From contig NZ_CP084029.1 in assembly GCF_020181615.1 (NCBI RefSeq), positions 785,157 to 849,156 on the forward strand: a stretch of 64,000 bases of DNA, read 5' to 3'. Positions 53,568 to 63,427 of this stretch are shown here, in pieces. This DNA comes from [Mycobacterium] crassicus (lineage in GTDB: Bacteria > Actinomycetota > Actinomycetes > Mycobacteriales > Mycobacteriaceae). Made by a program: the position numbers and the translations under genes. Below the pieces are notes generated by a model. The model worked only from the letters and a program-made list of their open reading frames with translations, was not told where the DNA came from and made no database searches. Every line of letters begins with the position of its first letter. Position 1 is the first letter of the stretch.

Positions 53568-54371
53568 ATGTTGTGGCGTTACGTGAAGGCCCAGCTCATG
53601 GTGCTGGGATTCGGCGGCCTGGTCGGACCGATCTTCCTGGGGGTCTATTTCGCGGTGGGCCCGCAGCCTGAACTGAAGTGGATGTTCTACACCGGGCTGC
53701 TGATCACCTTCCTCGACGTGTTGGCCGCGCTGTGGTTGACCGACTACGGCGCGAAATCGGCGGCCAAGAACCAGTTCCTCGAGCAACAGGGCGTGCTGGC
53801 CCTCGCGCAGGTGGTCGGTATCCACGAGACCGGCACCCGGGTCAACGACCAACCGCTGGTCAAACTCGACCTGCATATCGAGGGAGCGGGCCTGGCGTCC
53901 TTCGACACCCAGGACCGGGTGATCGCCTCGGTGAGCCGAATGCCGCTGATCTCGGGAGGCAAACTGGCCGTCCTGGTCGACCCGGGCACCAACAGCCACC
54001 AGATCGATTGGCAGCGCAGCGCTCTGCTCAGCGGCACGGTGCCCGCCCAGTTCACCCTCGCCGAGGACAATCTGACCTACGACCTCGCCGGCCAATCCGG
54101 CCCCCTGATGGAGATTCTCCAGATCCTGCGGGCCAACGGCATACCGGTGCAGGGCACGATCGACGTCCGGTCCAATCCGGTGGTGCGTCAACAGGTGACC
54201 GCCGTGGTCCGGCGGGCCGCCGAGCAGAATGCCGGGGCGGCGGGTCATGAAGTGGCCGAGCCGAAGTCGGCGGGGGAGCGCCTGCAGGAGTTGGAGGCGC
54301 TGCGTAGATCCGGCGCGGTTACCGACGAGGAGTACACGCAGAAGCGTCAGCAGATCATCGCTGATCTGTGA
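53568..54371 (+). CDS. Membrane protein with C-terminal SHOCT domain
   Basis: 267 residues from ATG 53568 (GTG 53559 is possible). Two transmembrane helices at about 9-30 and 40-58 (LMVLGFGGLVGPIFLGVYF; MFYTGLLITFLDVLAALWL), then a beta-rich cytosolic or extracytosolic domain, and a short C-terminal SHOCT helical pair (RLQELEALRRSGAVTDEEYTQ). SHOCT domains are usually found at the ends of proteins and mediate oligomerisation. The specific role is unknown. It is a monocistronic gene between tuf and the SDR gene. Confidence 0.78.
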   Translation: MLWRYVKAQLMVLGFGGLVGPIFLGVYFAVGPQPELKWMFYTGLLITFLDVLAALWLTDYGAKSAAKNQFLEQQGVLALAQVVGIHETGTRVNDQPLVKLDLHIEGAGLASFDTQDRVIASVSRMPLISGGKLAVLVDPGTNSHQIDWQRSALLSGTVPAQFTLAEDNLTYDLAGQSGPLMEILQILRANGIPVQGTIDVRSNPVVRQQVTAVVRRAAEQNAGAAGHEVAEPKSAGERLQELEALRRSGAVTDEEYTQKRQQIIADL

Positions 54372-54413
54372 AGGATCGCCATCGGTAGAACACGTTCCAG
54401 TTTCAGCTGCTAG

Positions 54414-55253
<840 letters not shown>

Positions 55254-55262
55254 CGCGCCGCC

Positions 55263-56498
55263 TCAGCGTGGTGCCGCCTCGTCCAGCGCCTCGGCGAACC
55301 GGTCGATGGCCCAATCGATCTCGTCCGCGGTGATCACCAGTGGGGGAGCGAACCGCAACGTCGACCCGCGGGTGTCTTTGACAAGCACCCCCTTGCCCGC
55401 CATGCGCAGGCTGAGTTGCCGGCCGGTGCCGAACCGGGGGTCGACGTCGACGCCGGCCCACAGTCCGCGGCCGCGCACCGCCGACACGCCGCGCCCGATC
55501 AGGGCCGCCAGCCGCTGATGCATCCGGCGGCCGAGATCAGCGGATCGGGCCTGAAACTCACCGGTTGCCACCATCGCCACCACGGTGGTGCCGACAGCGC
55601 ACGCGAGCGCATTGCCGCCGAAGGTGGAGCCGTGTTCTCCGGGGTGTAACACCGCCATCACCGAGGCATCGGCGACCACCGCCGAGAGCGGGACCACGCC
55701 GCCGCCGAGCGCCTTGCCCAGCAGATAGACGTCCGGCCGCACCGCCCAGTGATCGCAGGCGAAAGTGCGCCCGGTACGCGCCAGTCCGGACTGAATCTCG
55801 TCAGCGATCAGTAGTGCGTTGTGCTCGGTGCAGATCCGGCGCGCGCGGGGCAGGTAGTCGTCCGGCGGCACGATCACCCCGGCCTCGCCCTGGATGGGCT
55901 CCAGCAGCACCGCCACGGTGTGCTGATCGACCGCAGCCGTCAGCGCCGCGCCGTCACCGAACGGCACCGCTCGAAACCCCGGGGTATAGGGGCCGAACCC
56001 GCGGCGCGTCAACGGATCCGAGGAGAAGCTGACGATGCTGATCGTGCGGCCGTGAAAGTTGTTCTCGGCCACCACGATGTTGGCCCGCTCGTTGGGGACG
56101 CCCTTGACCTCGGCACCCCATTTTCGGGCCAGCTTGATGCCGCTTTCCACCGCTTCGGCTCCACTGTTCATCGGCAGCACCGTCTGCTTGCCGCACAGTT
56201 CGGCCAGTGCGGCACAGAACGGGCCGAGCCGGTGGTCGTGGCAGGCCCGGCTGACCAGGGTCAGCGCATCGAGTTGGGCGTGTGCGGCGGCGATGATCCG
56301 TGGGTGGCGGTGACCGAAGTTCAGGGCCGAGTAGGCCGACAGGAAGTCCAGGTAGCGGTTGCCGTCGATATCGGTGATCCACACCCCTTCCGCGCCGGCG
56401 GCGACGATCGGCAGCGGCGCGTAATTGTGTGCGACGCAACGCCGATCGAGCGCGATCGCGGCCGGGGTGCGCCCGCCGGTGGCGGACGGTGCGGTCAT
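55263..56498 (-). CDS. rocD: Ornithine aminotransferase, full length
   Basis: 411 residues from ATG 56498. Class-III aminotransferase motifs: LPMNSGAEAVESGIKLARKWG, cited as MNSGAEAVESGIKLA; ADEIQSGLARTG with Asp233 holding the PLP pyridine; the PLP lysine Lys262 in LLGKALGGG; STFGGNALACAVG. Ornithine aminotransferase makes glutamate-5-semialdehyde from ornithine. I recall the M. tuberculosis gene as split into rocD1 and rocD2; here it is intact. The start overlaps the ddaH stop (ATGA), so it is coupled to the upstream hydrolase. Confidence 0.9.
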   Translation of the reverse strand: MTAPSATGGRTPAAIALDRRCVAHNYAPLPIVAAGAEGVWITDIDGNRYLDFLSAYSALNFGHRHPRIIAAAHAQLDALTLVSRACHDHRLGPFCAALAELCGKQTVLPMNSGAEAVESGIKLARKWGAEVKGVPNERANIVVAENNFHGRTISIVSFSSDPLTRRGFGPYTPGFRAVPFGDGAALTAAVDQHTVAVLLEPIQGEAGVIVPPDDYLPRARRICTEHNALLIADEIQSGLARTGRTFACDHWAVRPDVYLLGKALGGGVVPLSAVVADASVMAVLHPGEHGSTFGGNALACAVGTTVVAMVATGEFQARSADLGRRMHQRLAALIGRGVSAVRGRGLWAGVDVDPRFGTGRQLSLRMAGKGVLVKDTRGSTLRFAPPLVITADEIDWAIDRFAEALDEAAPR

Positions 56499-57346
56499 GG
56501 ATAGACCTCCAACGTGCAGCATTTCGCCGCGCCACCGCCCTTGAGCAGCTCGGACAGATCCAGCCCGATCGGTACGAAGCCGGCGCGGTGCAGTTGGTCG
56601 GCGAATCCGGTGGCCGGGGCCGGGTGGATTACGTGCAGGCCGTCGGAGACCGCGTTGAGTCCAAGTACGTGTGCGTCGGCGCCGGCCACCACGATCGCGT
56701 CCGGGAACAGCTCGGTGAGGGTGGCGCGGGCCTCGGCGGTGAAGGCCGCCGGATAGTAGGCGATGGTGGTGTCGTCGAGCACCGCCAGCGCGGTGTCCAG
56801 GTGATAGAACCGCGGATCGGTCAGCTCCAGTCCGACCACCGGCAGCCGCACCAGCCTCGCGATCTCGGCGGGAGCCTGCGGTGCGGTACGAAAGCCGTTT
56901 CCGGCCAACACCATTGAACCGACAAGCATCAGATCGCCCTGCCCCTCCTGAATGTGGTCGGTGCAGACCGTGGTGTAGCCGTGTGCACGCAACCAGCGGG
57001 CGTACGCCCAGGATTCGCCAGCCCGCTGGTGATGTCTGAATCGGGCGATCACCGCGGTGTCATTGACGATCAGCGCGGCGTTGGCGGCGTAGACCATGTC
57101 CGGCAGCCCGGGTACCGGCGCGATCTCGTCGACGGCGTGCCCAAGCCGGCGGAAGGTGTCGCGCAGCACCGCCCACTGGGCGACGGCGGTGGCGGTGTCG
57201 ACGGGGACGGCGGTGTCCATCCAGGGGTTGATCACGTATCGGACCGTGAAGAACGTCGGGGGCGTCATCAGGTAGTGACGCGACCGGCTTCGCCGGCGCC
57301 GTGTCGGCGCCGCCTCTTGGCGTCCCAGGCCGGTGAAGCTGGCCAT
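56495..57346 (-). CDS. ddaH: DDAH/arginine-deiminase-superfamily hydrolase
   Basis: 283 residues. The guanidine-hydrolase fold is indicated by RYVINPWMD (substrate Asp), PDMVYAANAALI, GQGDLMLVG, FYHLDTALAVLDD with the catalytic His, and the C-terminal nucleophile in GGGAAKCCTLEV (Cys276 or Cys277). It resembles Rv2323c, annotated as dimethylarginine dimethylaminohydrolase; the related cyanobacterial arginine dihydrolase domain, which gives ornithine directly, is another option. Placement in front of rocD favours a product at the ornithine or citrulline level. It is divergent from the reductase gene with a 76-bp gap. Confidence 0.82.
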   Translation of the reverse strand: MASFTGLGRQEAAPTRRRRSRSRHYLMTPPTFFTVRYVINPWMDTAVPVDTATAVAQWAVLRDTFRRLGHAVDEIAPVPGLPDMVYAANAALIVNDTAVIARFRHHQRAGESWAYARWLRAHGYTTVCTDHIQEGQGDLMLVGSMVLAGNGFRTAPQAPAEIARLVRLPVVGLELTDPRFYHLDTALAVLDDTTIAYYPAAFTAEARATLTELFPDAIVVAGADAHVLGLNAVSDGLHVIHPAPATGFADQLHRAGFVPIGLDLSELLKGGGAAKCCTLEVYP

Positions 57347-57422
57347 ACCACGAGCCTACGCACTGCGTCGCCGACGGAAATGGTGTACTAACGCTCGATG
57401 AATGCGCGACGAGGGGGCGGAT

Positions 57423-58625
57423 TTGCCTGATCAAGACCCGAAAAATGGTGACGTGAACGGCATCGTCATCGTGGGTGGCGGCCTGGCGGCGGTACGCACC
57501 GCCGAGGAACTGCGGCGCGAGGAGTACTCGGGGCCCATCACCATCGTCTCCGACGAGACCCGCCCACCGTATGACCGGCCACCGCTGACCAAGGAGGTGC
57601 TGCGCGGCGAGCGCGACGACACCACGCTGGAGCCGCCGGAGTTCTATGCCGGACACAACATCGCCCTGCGGCTGGGCTGCGGCGCCCGCGGTGTCGACAC
57701 CGACGCGCAGACCGTGACACTGGCCGACGGCACCGTGCTGGGCTACGACCAGCTGGTGATCGCCACCGGACTGGTCCCGCGGCGCATCCCCAGCTTCGGC
57801 GACCTGGACGGCATCCGGGTGGTCCGCTCGTTCGAGGAGAGCCTGCTGCTGCGCGGCGACGCGGCCGCCGCGCGCCGGGCGGTGGTGATCGGCGCCGGCT
57901 TCATCGGCTGTGAGGCGGCGGCCAGTCTGCGAAAGCTGGGAGTGGACGTGGCGCTGGTCGAGCCGCAGCCCGCTCCGTTGGCCGCGGTGCTCGGCGAGCA
58001 GATCGGTGAGCTGGTGGCGCGGCTGCACCGGGCCAACGGCGTCGACGTCCGCAGCGGCGTCGGTGTCGCCGAGGTCCGCGGCGACGGACGCGTCGAGACC
58101 GTGGTGCTCGCCGACGGTGCCGAGCTGGAAGCCGACCTGGTGGTGCTCGGTGTCGGCTCGACGCCGGCGACCGGTTGGCTGGACGGCTGCGGTGTCGATG
58201 TCGATAACGGGGTGGTGTGCGATGCGACCGGGCGCACCAGCGCGCCCAACGTGTGGGCCGTCGGCGACGTCGCGTTCTGGCGGGGCCGCGACGGTCACCA
58301 GGTGCGGATGGAGCATTGGAGCAACGTCGTCACCCAGGTGCGGGTGATGGTGCCGAACATGTTGGGCCGGGAATCCCTGCACGACGTGGCGGTGCCCGCG
58401 TACTTCTGGAGCGACCAGTACGACATCAAGATCCAGTGTCTGGGCGAGCCGGAGGCCACCGACATCGTGCACATGGTGGAGGACGACGGTCACAAGTTCC
58501 TGGCCTACTACGAGCGTGCCGGCGTGCTGGCCGGTGTTGTCGGCGCGGGCCGGCCCGGCAAGGTGATGGCGATGCGGGCCAAGATCGCCGCCGGTGCCCC
58601 GATCTCCGAAGTGCTCGCCACCTAG
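57423..58625 (+). CDS. FAD-dependent ferredoxin/rubredoxin reductase
   Basis: 400 residues from TTG 57423, chosen for GAGGGG six nt upstream and because PDQDPKNGDVNG then matches the start I recall for Rv0688; ATG 57402 would add seven residues. FAD site IVIVGGGLAAVRTAEELRR, NAD site VVIGAGFIGCEAAASLRKLG, cited as VIGAGFIGCEAA, and the C-terminal VWAVGDVAFW fit the family that passes electrons from NADH to ferredoxins of P450 or mycofactocin systems. In M. tuberculosis it adjoins Rv0687. Confidence 0.87.
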   Translation: MPDQDPKNGDVNGIVIVGGGLAAVRTAEELRREEYSGPITIVSDETRPPYDRPPLTKEVLRGERDDTTLEPPEFYAGHNIALRLGCGARGVDTDAQTVTLADGTVLGYDQLVIATGLVPRRIPSFGDLDGIRVVRSFEESLLLRGDAAAARRAVVIGAGFIGCEAAASLRKLGVDVALVEPQPAPLAAVLGEQIGELVARLHRANGVDVRSGVGVAEVRGDGRVETVVLADGAELEADLVVLGVGSTPATGWLDGCGVDVDNGVVCDATGRTSAPNVWAVGDVAFWRGRDGHQVRMEHWSNVVTQVRVMVPNMLGRESLHDVAVPAYFWSDQYDIKIQCLGEPEATDIVHMVEDDGHKFLAYYERAGVLAGVVGAGRPGKVMAMRAKIAAGAPISEVLAT

Positions 58626-58671
58626 CTCTGATCTCCTCTCCCGCAACAGCGGAACCCTTCCAATTTCGATG

Positions 58672-58686
58672 GAGAACGGTATTCTC
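58672..58686 (+). promoter_or_regulatory. Palindrome over the -10 of the APH-SDR-ACAD operon
   Basis: GAGAA-CGGTA-TTCTC, a 5-bp inverted repeat with 5-bp centre. TATTCT at 58680-58685 can serve as -10. A factor bound here would block transcription; the TetR encoded fourth in the operon is the obvious candidate. Gene start is 26 nt downstream. Confidence 0.5.
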
Positions 58687-58712
58687 TGTCCAGAGATTGA
58701 GAGGTGCGGGCG

Positions 58713-59765
58713 ATGGACGGTGTTACGGAATCGCGGGAATCGCGGCTCGACGCGGCGGCGCTGGGGCGCCTGCTCGACGCCGCCGGCGCGCCCGGTGAGG
58801 GCGAACTGCCGGTGCTCGAGGCACTGTCCGGCGGATCGCAGAACGCGCTCTACCGGGTGCGGGGCCGTGGGACGCCGATGGTGCTGCGGATGCCGGGCAC
58901 CCGGGCCGACGCCGCCCGGCTCGACGGCCTGCGCCGCGAGATCCGGCTGGTGCGCGCACTGGCGGGTACCGACGTGCCGCACGCGGCATTGATCGCCGCC
59001 GACGACGGCGGCGGCACGCTGGGGCAGCCCTGCTACGTGATGGCCGAGGTGGACGGCTGGAACTCCACCGGCGCCCAGTGGCCCGTCCCTTTCGACACGG
59101 ACCTGACGGCCCGGCGCGGGCTGGCGTTCGAGTTGGTCGACGGCGCGGCCCGGCTCGGCCGGGTGGACTGGCGCGCCCAGGGACTCGACGGGTTCGGCCG
59201 GCCGGACGGATTCCACGAACGCCAGGTCGACCGCTGGCTGGCCTTCCTGAACAACTACCGGGTGCGTGAGCTGCCGGGCCTGGACGAGGCCGCGGACTGG
59301 CTGCGCGGCAACCGGCCCCGGCACTACACCCCGGGCATCATGCACGGCGACTACCAGTTCGCCAACGTGATGTATGGCCACGGCGCCCCGGCGAAACTGG
59401 TCGCGATCATCGACTGGGAGATGACGACCATCGGCGACCCGCTGCTGGACCTGGCCTGGGCACTGCTCGGCTACGACGGCGAAAACCCGCGTACGCAAGG
59501 CTATTACGCCGATCTGTCCGGCATGCCGACCCGCAGTGAACTGCTGTCGCACTACGAGCGGGTCAGTGGGCTCTCCACCGAGAACATCGACTACTACCTG
59601 GTGCTGGCGAATTGGAAGCTCGGGATCGTGCTGGAGAAGACCTACGCTGCATCGGTGACCAGCGACAAGGTCGATCCCGAGATCGCCGCGGCGATGGGCC
59701 CGATGATTCCCCAGTTGATCGCCCACGCGGCCGAGTTGGCCCGATCCCTGCCGTCGGTCCGCTGA
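58713..59765 (+). CDS. APH-family phosphotransferase (acyl-CoA-dehydrogenase-associated)
   Basis: 350 residues from ATG 58713, with GAGAGG eight nt upstream (GTG 58704 is alternative). Protein-kinase-like APH fold: EALSGGSQNALYRV for the glycine-rich loop, MHGDYQFANVMY with catalytic Asp213, and IIDWEMTTIGDPLLDLAW with metal-binding Asp234. This subgroup occurs beside acyl-CoA dehydrogenases and, as the N-terminal domain of human ACAD10/11, phosphorylates 4-hydroxyacyl-CoA. That role fits the operon. It is not an antibiotic kinase by context. Confidence 0.8.
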   Translation: MDGVTESRESRLDAAALGRLLDAAGAPGEGELPVLEALSGGSQNALYRVRGRGTPMVLRMPGTRADAARLDGLRREIRLVRALAGTDVPHAALIAADDGGGTLGQPCYVMAEVDGWNSTGAQWPVPFDTDLTARRGLAFELVDGAARLGRVDWRAQGLDGFGRPDGFHERQVDRWLAFLNNYRVRELPGLDEAADWLRGNRPRHYTPGIMHGDYQFANVMYGHGAPAKLVAIIDWEMTTIGDPLLDLAWALLGYDGENPRTQGYYADLSGMPTRSELLSHYERVSGLSTENIDYYLVLANWKLGIVLEKTYAASVTSDKVDPEIAAAMGPMIPQLIAHAAELARSLPSVR

Positions 59766-59766
59766 C

Positions 59767-60525
59767 ATGGGGTACGCGGACGGGCTGTTCGACCTGACCG
59801 ACCGGGTGGTGCTGGTGACCGGCGGCAGCCGGGGGCTGGGCCGACAGATGGCGCTGGCGGCCGCGCGATGCGGCGCCGACGTGGTGATCGCCAGCCGCAA
59901 ACTCGATGCGTGCCAGGCGACGGCCGCCGAGATCGAGGCCGAGACCGGGCGTGCCGCCCTGCCCCACGCGGCGCACGTGGGCCGTTGGGATCAGCTCGAA
60001 GGTCTGGTCGAGGCCGCATACGCGCGGTTCGGCAAGCTCGATGTGCTGGTCAACAACGCGGGCATGTCGCCGGTCTACGACAAGCAGACCGACGTCACCG
60101 AGAAGATGTTCGACGCGGTGGTCAACCTCAACCTCAAGGGCCCGTTTCGGTTGTCGGCGCTGGTCGGTGAGCGGATGGTGGCGGCCGGGCGGGGATCGAT
60201 CATCAACGTCAGCACGCATGGCTCGCTGCGGCCGCATCCGTCGTTCATCCCCTACGCCGCGTCCAAGGCCGGGCTCAACGCCATGACCGAGGCGCTGGCC
60301 CAGGCGTTCGGCCCGACCGTGCGGGTCAACACCTTGATGCCCGGCCCGTTTCTGACCGACATCTCGAAGGCGTGGGATTTCGGCGACGTCAACCCGTTTC
60401 GCGGCCACGCGTTGCAGCGAGCCGGTGAGCCGCCCGAGATCATCGGCGCCGCATTGTTTTTGATGTCGGACGCATCCAGCTTCACCACCGGCTCGATTGT
60501 GCGGGTCGACGGCGGCATTCCCTGA
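59767..60525 (+). CDS. Short-chain dehydrogenase/reductase
   Basis: 252 residues of classical SDR. LVTGGSRGLGRQMALAAARCGAD holds the TGxxxGxG loop; VNNAGMSPVY, INVSTHGS with Ser, and YAASKAGLNAM with Tyr and Lys complete the active site. Arg in SRKLD after the second strand suggests NADP(H). It starts 1 nt after the kinase-like gene, so translation is coupled. Substrate probably a hydroxyacyl-CoA or ketone in the same pathway. Confidence 0.85.
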   Translation: MGYADGLFDLTDRVVLVTGGSRGLGRQMALAAARCGADVVIASRKLDACQATAAEIEAETGRAALPHAAHVGRWDQLEGLVEAAYARFGKLDVLVNNAGMSPVYDKQTDVTEKMFDAVVNLNLKGPFRLSALVGERMVAAGRGSIINVSTHGSLRPHPSFIPYAASKAGLNAMTEALAQAFGPTVRVNTLMPGPFLTDISKAWDFGDVNPFRGHALQRAGEPPEIIGAALFLMSDASSFTTGSIVRVDGGIP

Positions 60526-60549
60526 TCTACCCCCGAGAGGAGTGAGACT

Positions 60550-61854
60550 ATGGCATGGGATTTCTCCACCGAACCGGAGTTTCAGGAGAAGCTCGACTGG
60601 ATCCGGTCATTCGTGCGCGACGAGGTGGAACCACTGGAGGTGCTGTTCCCCGGCTGCGAATACCTGCCGCTGGATGATCAGCGCCGCCGGATCGTCGATC
60701 CGCTCAAGGACCGGGTGCGACAGCAGGGGCTGTGGGCCCCGCACCTCGGTCCCGAGCTCGGCGGCCAGGGCTTCGGCGCGGTCAAGCTGGCGCTGATCAA
60801 CGAGATCCTGGGCCGGTCCAGCTGGGCCCCGATCGTGTTCGGCACGCAGGCTCCCGACACCGGCAACGCCGAGATCCTGGCCCGGTTCGGCACCCCGGCT
60901 CAGAAGGAGAGCTACCTGGCCGGCCTGTTGTCCGGGGAGATCTTCTCCTGCTTCTCGATGACCGAACCGCAGGGTGGCGCCGACCCGCGGGTGTTCACCA
61001 CCCGAGCGGTCCGTGATGGTGACGACTGGGTGATCACCGGGCGAAAGTACTTCTCCTCCAACGCCTCGGTGGCGTCGTTCTTCATCGTGGTGGCGATCAC
61101 CAACCCGGACGTCCCGGTGCATCACGGGGCGTCGACATTCCTGATCCCGGCCGGCACACCGGGTCTGGTCATCGAAGCCACCCACCACCTGGTGGGTTCC
61201 CATCCCCACGAGGCGGGGCATTCGCTGGTGCGCTACGACGACGTGCGGGTGCCGGCGGACGCGATCCTGGGGGAGCCCGGGCAGGGCTTCCTGATCCTGC
61301 AGAACCGGCTCGCCGGCGGACGGCTGCACCACGCGATGCGCTCGATCGGGGTGGCGCAGCGCGCCATCGACATGATGGCCCGGCGTGCCAAAAGCCGGTT
61401 CACCCAAGGCAGCTCGCTGGCCGACAAGCAACTGGTGCAGGCGTTCATCGCCGACTCCTACGCCGAGCTGATCCCGTTCCGGCTGACCGTGCTGCACGCC
61501 GCATGGCTGATCGACACCGCCGGTGAAAACGCGGCGCGCGCCGAGATCGGGGTCTGCAAGATCCTGGCGTCGCAGGTGCTCAAGTCGATCGGGCTGCGCG
61601 CCATCCAGGTGCACGGGGCGATGGGCCTGACCGAGCAGCTGCCGCTGACCAACGTGCTGCTGGGCGGGGTGGCGCTCGGGCTGGCCGACGGCCCGACCGA
61701 GGCGCACAAGGTGAACCTGGCCCGGCTGCTGCTCAAGGACTACGACGCCGAGGACCCGGAGTGGCCCAGCGAGTTCCTGGACAACCGCATCGAGGCCGCA
61801 CGCGCCAAGTACGGCGACCTGATCGAGGAGATCCCCGCGGTGCCCAGACCATGA
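60550..61854 (+). CDS. Acyl-CoA dehydrogenase
   Basis: 434 residues. The N-terminal helical domain, the FAD-binding beta domain (FSMTEPQGGADPRVFTTRAV; WVITGRKYFSSNASVASFF, cited as ITGRKYFSSNA) and the C-terminal helices (IQVHGAMGLTEQLPL) match ACAD10/11-type and FadE enzymes. The catalytic Glu position should lie near the middle or late C-terminal region but I did not fix it. It is operonic, beginning 24 nt after the SDR with AGAGGAG upstream; the stop overlaps the TetR start (ATGA). Confidence 0.86.
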   Translation: MAWDFSTEPEFQEKLDWIRSFVRDEVEPLEVLFPGCEYLPLDDQRRRIVDPLKDRVRQQGLWAPHLGPELGGQGFGAVKLALINEILGRSSWAPIVFGTQAPDTGNAEILARFGTPAQKESYLAGLLSGEIFSCFSMTEPQGGADPRVFTTRAVRDGDDWVITGRKYFSSNASVASFFIVVAITNPDVPVHHGASTFLIPAGTPGLVIEATHHLVGSHPHEAGHSLVRYDDVRVPADAILGEPGQGFLILQNRLAGGRLHHAMRSIGVAQRAIDMMARRAKSRFTQGSSLADKQLVQAFIADSYAELIPFRLTVLHAAWLIDTAGENAARAEIGVCKILASQVLKSIGLRAIQVHGAMGLTEQLPLTNVLLGGVALGLADGPTEAHKVNLARLLLKDYDAEDPEWPSEFLDNRIEAARAKYGDLIEEIPAVPRP

Positions 61855-62459
61855 GCACCCGCGTCACGGCCGCGGTGGACCGCGCCCTCGACGACCGGCA
61901 GCGCGAGGCCACCGCCGAGGTGGAGCGCATTCTCGACGCGGCGGTGACGGTGATGGCGCGCACCGCGCCGGACGCACCCCGGGTGTCCGACATCGTCGCC
62001 GAGGCGGGCTCGTCGAACAAGGCGTTCTACCGCTACTTCGCCGGCAAGGACGACGTGATCCTGGCGGTGATGGAGCGCGGCGTCGGCATCGTGGTGTCCT
62101 ACCTGGAGCACCAGCTGGCCAAGGAGGCCACCCCGGCGGGCAAGGTGGCGCGCTGGATTCGCGGTGCGCTGGCACAGGTCTCGGACCCGCATCTGTTGAG
62201 CCTGAGCCGGATGGCCAGTACGCAGCTGGGCAGAAGCACCGACCGGCGATTGTCCGACGATGACATCCTGGCGCCCCTGCGCTGGCTGCTCGTCGAACCG
62301 GTGACCGCACTCGGCGGTGACGACCCGCGCCGCGATGTGGATCTGGTCTTCGGCTGTACCTTGTCCACCATGCGTGGTTACCTCAATGCCGGCCAGCGGC
62401 CCAAGCGAGCCGACATCGATCATCTGGTGGCGTTCTGCCTGCGCGGGTTGGGCGTCTGA
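61851..62459 (+). CDS. TetR-family regulator inside the catabolic operon
   Basis: 202 residues. The HTH is PRVSDIVAEAGSSNKAFYRYFAGKDDVILAVME at about 43-75 (core SSNKAFYRYFAGKD). The C-terminal part is a helical ligand domain. It overlaps both neighbours (ATGA and TGATG) and is probably the operon regulator, acting on the palindrome at 58672-58686; this is inference. Confidence 0.85.
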   Translation: MSTRVTAAVDRALDDRQREATAEVERILDAAVTVMARTAPDAPRVSDIVAEAGSSNKAFYRYFAGKDDVILAVMERGVGIVVSYLEHQLAKEATPAGKVARWIRGALAQVSDPHLLSLSRMASTQLGRSTDRRLSDDDILAPLRWLLVEPVTALGGDDPRRDVDLVFGCTLSTMRGYLNAGQRPKRADIDHLVAFCLRGLGV

Positions 62460-63427
62460 TGCGGGCCGTGGTGTGCCGCGAGTACGGCCCGCCGGAAGAC
62501 CTGGTGATCGAGGAGCTGCCCGACCCGACGCCGGCGCCCGGCACAATGGTGGTCCGGGTGCGGGCCGCCGCGGTCAACTTTCCCGACGTGCTGATGATCG
62601 CCGGCAAGTATCAGTTGAAGATCCCGGCGCCGTTCTCCCCGGGCAGTGAGTTGGCCGGCGATGTGATCGCGGCCGGCGACGGGGTGCCGTTCGCCCCCGG
62701 TGACCGGGTATTCGGCACCTCGTTCCTGGGGGCTTTCGGCGAGCAGGCGGTGCTGCCCGTCGAGTCGGTGACAGCGATCCCCGACGGCATCGACTACGCG
62801 GCCGCCGCCGGCTTCGGCGTCACCTACCGCACGGCGTATCACGCGCTGCGCTCGGTGGCCCAAGTGGCAGAAGGCGATTGGGTGGTGGTGCTGGGTGCGG
62901 CCGGCGGTGTCGGGCTGGCCGCGGTCGATCTGGCGGTGGCGATGGGAGCGAAGGTGCTTGCCGCGGCGTCCAGCCCGGAGAAGCTCGAGGTGTGCCGGCA
63001 GCGTGGCGCGACCGCGACCGTCGACTACGACCGCGAGGACCTCAAAACCCGGATCCGGGAGATCACCGGCGACGGCGCACAGGCGGTGCTCGACCCGGTC
63101 GGCGGTTCCTATGCCGAGCCGGCACTGCGCAGCCTGGCCCGCGGCGGCCGGTTCATCACCCTCGGCTACGCCGCCGGGTCGATCCCGGCGATCCCGCTGA
63201 ACCTGGTGATGCTCAAGGGCATCACGGTGCAGGGCATGGAGATCCGCACGTTCGCCACCGATTTCCCGGCGGAGAACGAGCGCGACCTCGCCGAACTGCA
63301 TCAGCTGTTCGCCGACGGCAAGGTCAGCCCGTACATCGGCGCCCGTTTCCCGCTCGCCGAGACCGCGACGGCGCTGCGCTACGTCGCCGACCGCAAAGCC
63401 ATCGGCAAGGTCATCATCGACGTCTGA
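62459..63427 (+). CDS. NADPH:quinone-oxidoreductase-like MDR protein
   Basis: 322 residues of the zinc-free MDR group. PFSPGSELAGDVIAAGDGV, the nucleotide fold VLGAAGGVGLAAVDLAVAMGAKV (cited as GAAGGVGLAAVDLA), and absence of the catalytic Cys/His zinc ligands show a quinone-oxidoreductase or enoyl-reductase-like enzyme. It starts at the TGATG overlap with the TetR gene and ends the operon; the last 14 nt overlap the convergent lipocalin-like gene. Confidence 0.85.
   Translation: MRAVVCREYGPPEDLVIEELPDPTPAPGTMVVRVRAAAVNFPDVLMIAGKYQLKIPAPFSPGSELAGDVIAAGDGVPFAPGDRVFGTSFLGAFGEQAVLPVESVTAIPDGIDYAAAAGFGVTYRTAYHALRSVAQVAEGDWVVVLGAAGGVGLAAVDLAVAMGAKVLAAASSPEKLEVCRQRGATATVDYDREDLKTRIREITGDGAQAVLDPVGGSYAEPALRSLARGGRFITLGYAAGSIPAIPLNLVMLKGITVQGMEIRTFATDFPAENERDLAELHQLFADGKVSPYIGARFPLAETATALRYVADRKAIGKVIIDV

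Noticed and set aside
58713..59765. Aminoglycoside resistance gene
   Set aside because: The APH-fold protein lies in an acyl-CoA dehydrogenase operon and belongs to the group tied to acyl-CoA metabolism, so drug resistance is not indicated.
57060..59900. A 946-codon minus-strand open frame spanning the reductase and kinase-like genes
   Set aside because: It crosses two well-supported plus-strand genes and the intergenic palindrome, and overlaps ddaH in a different frame.
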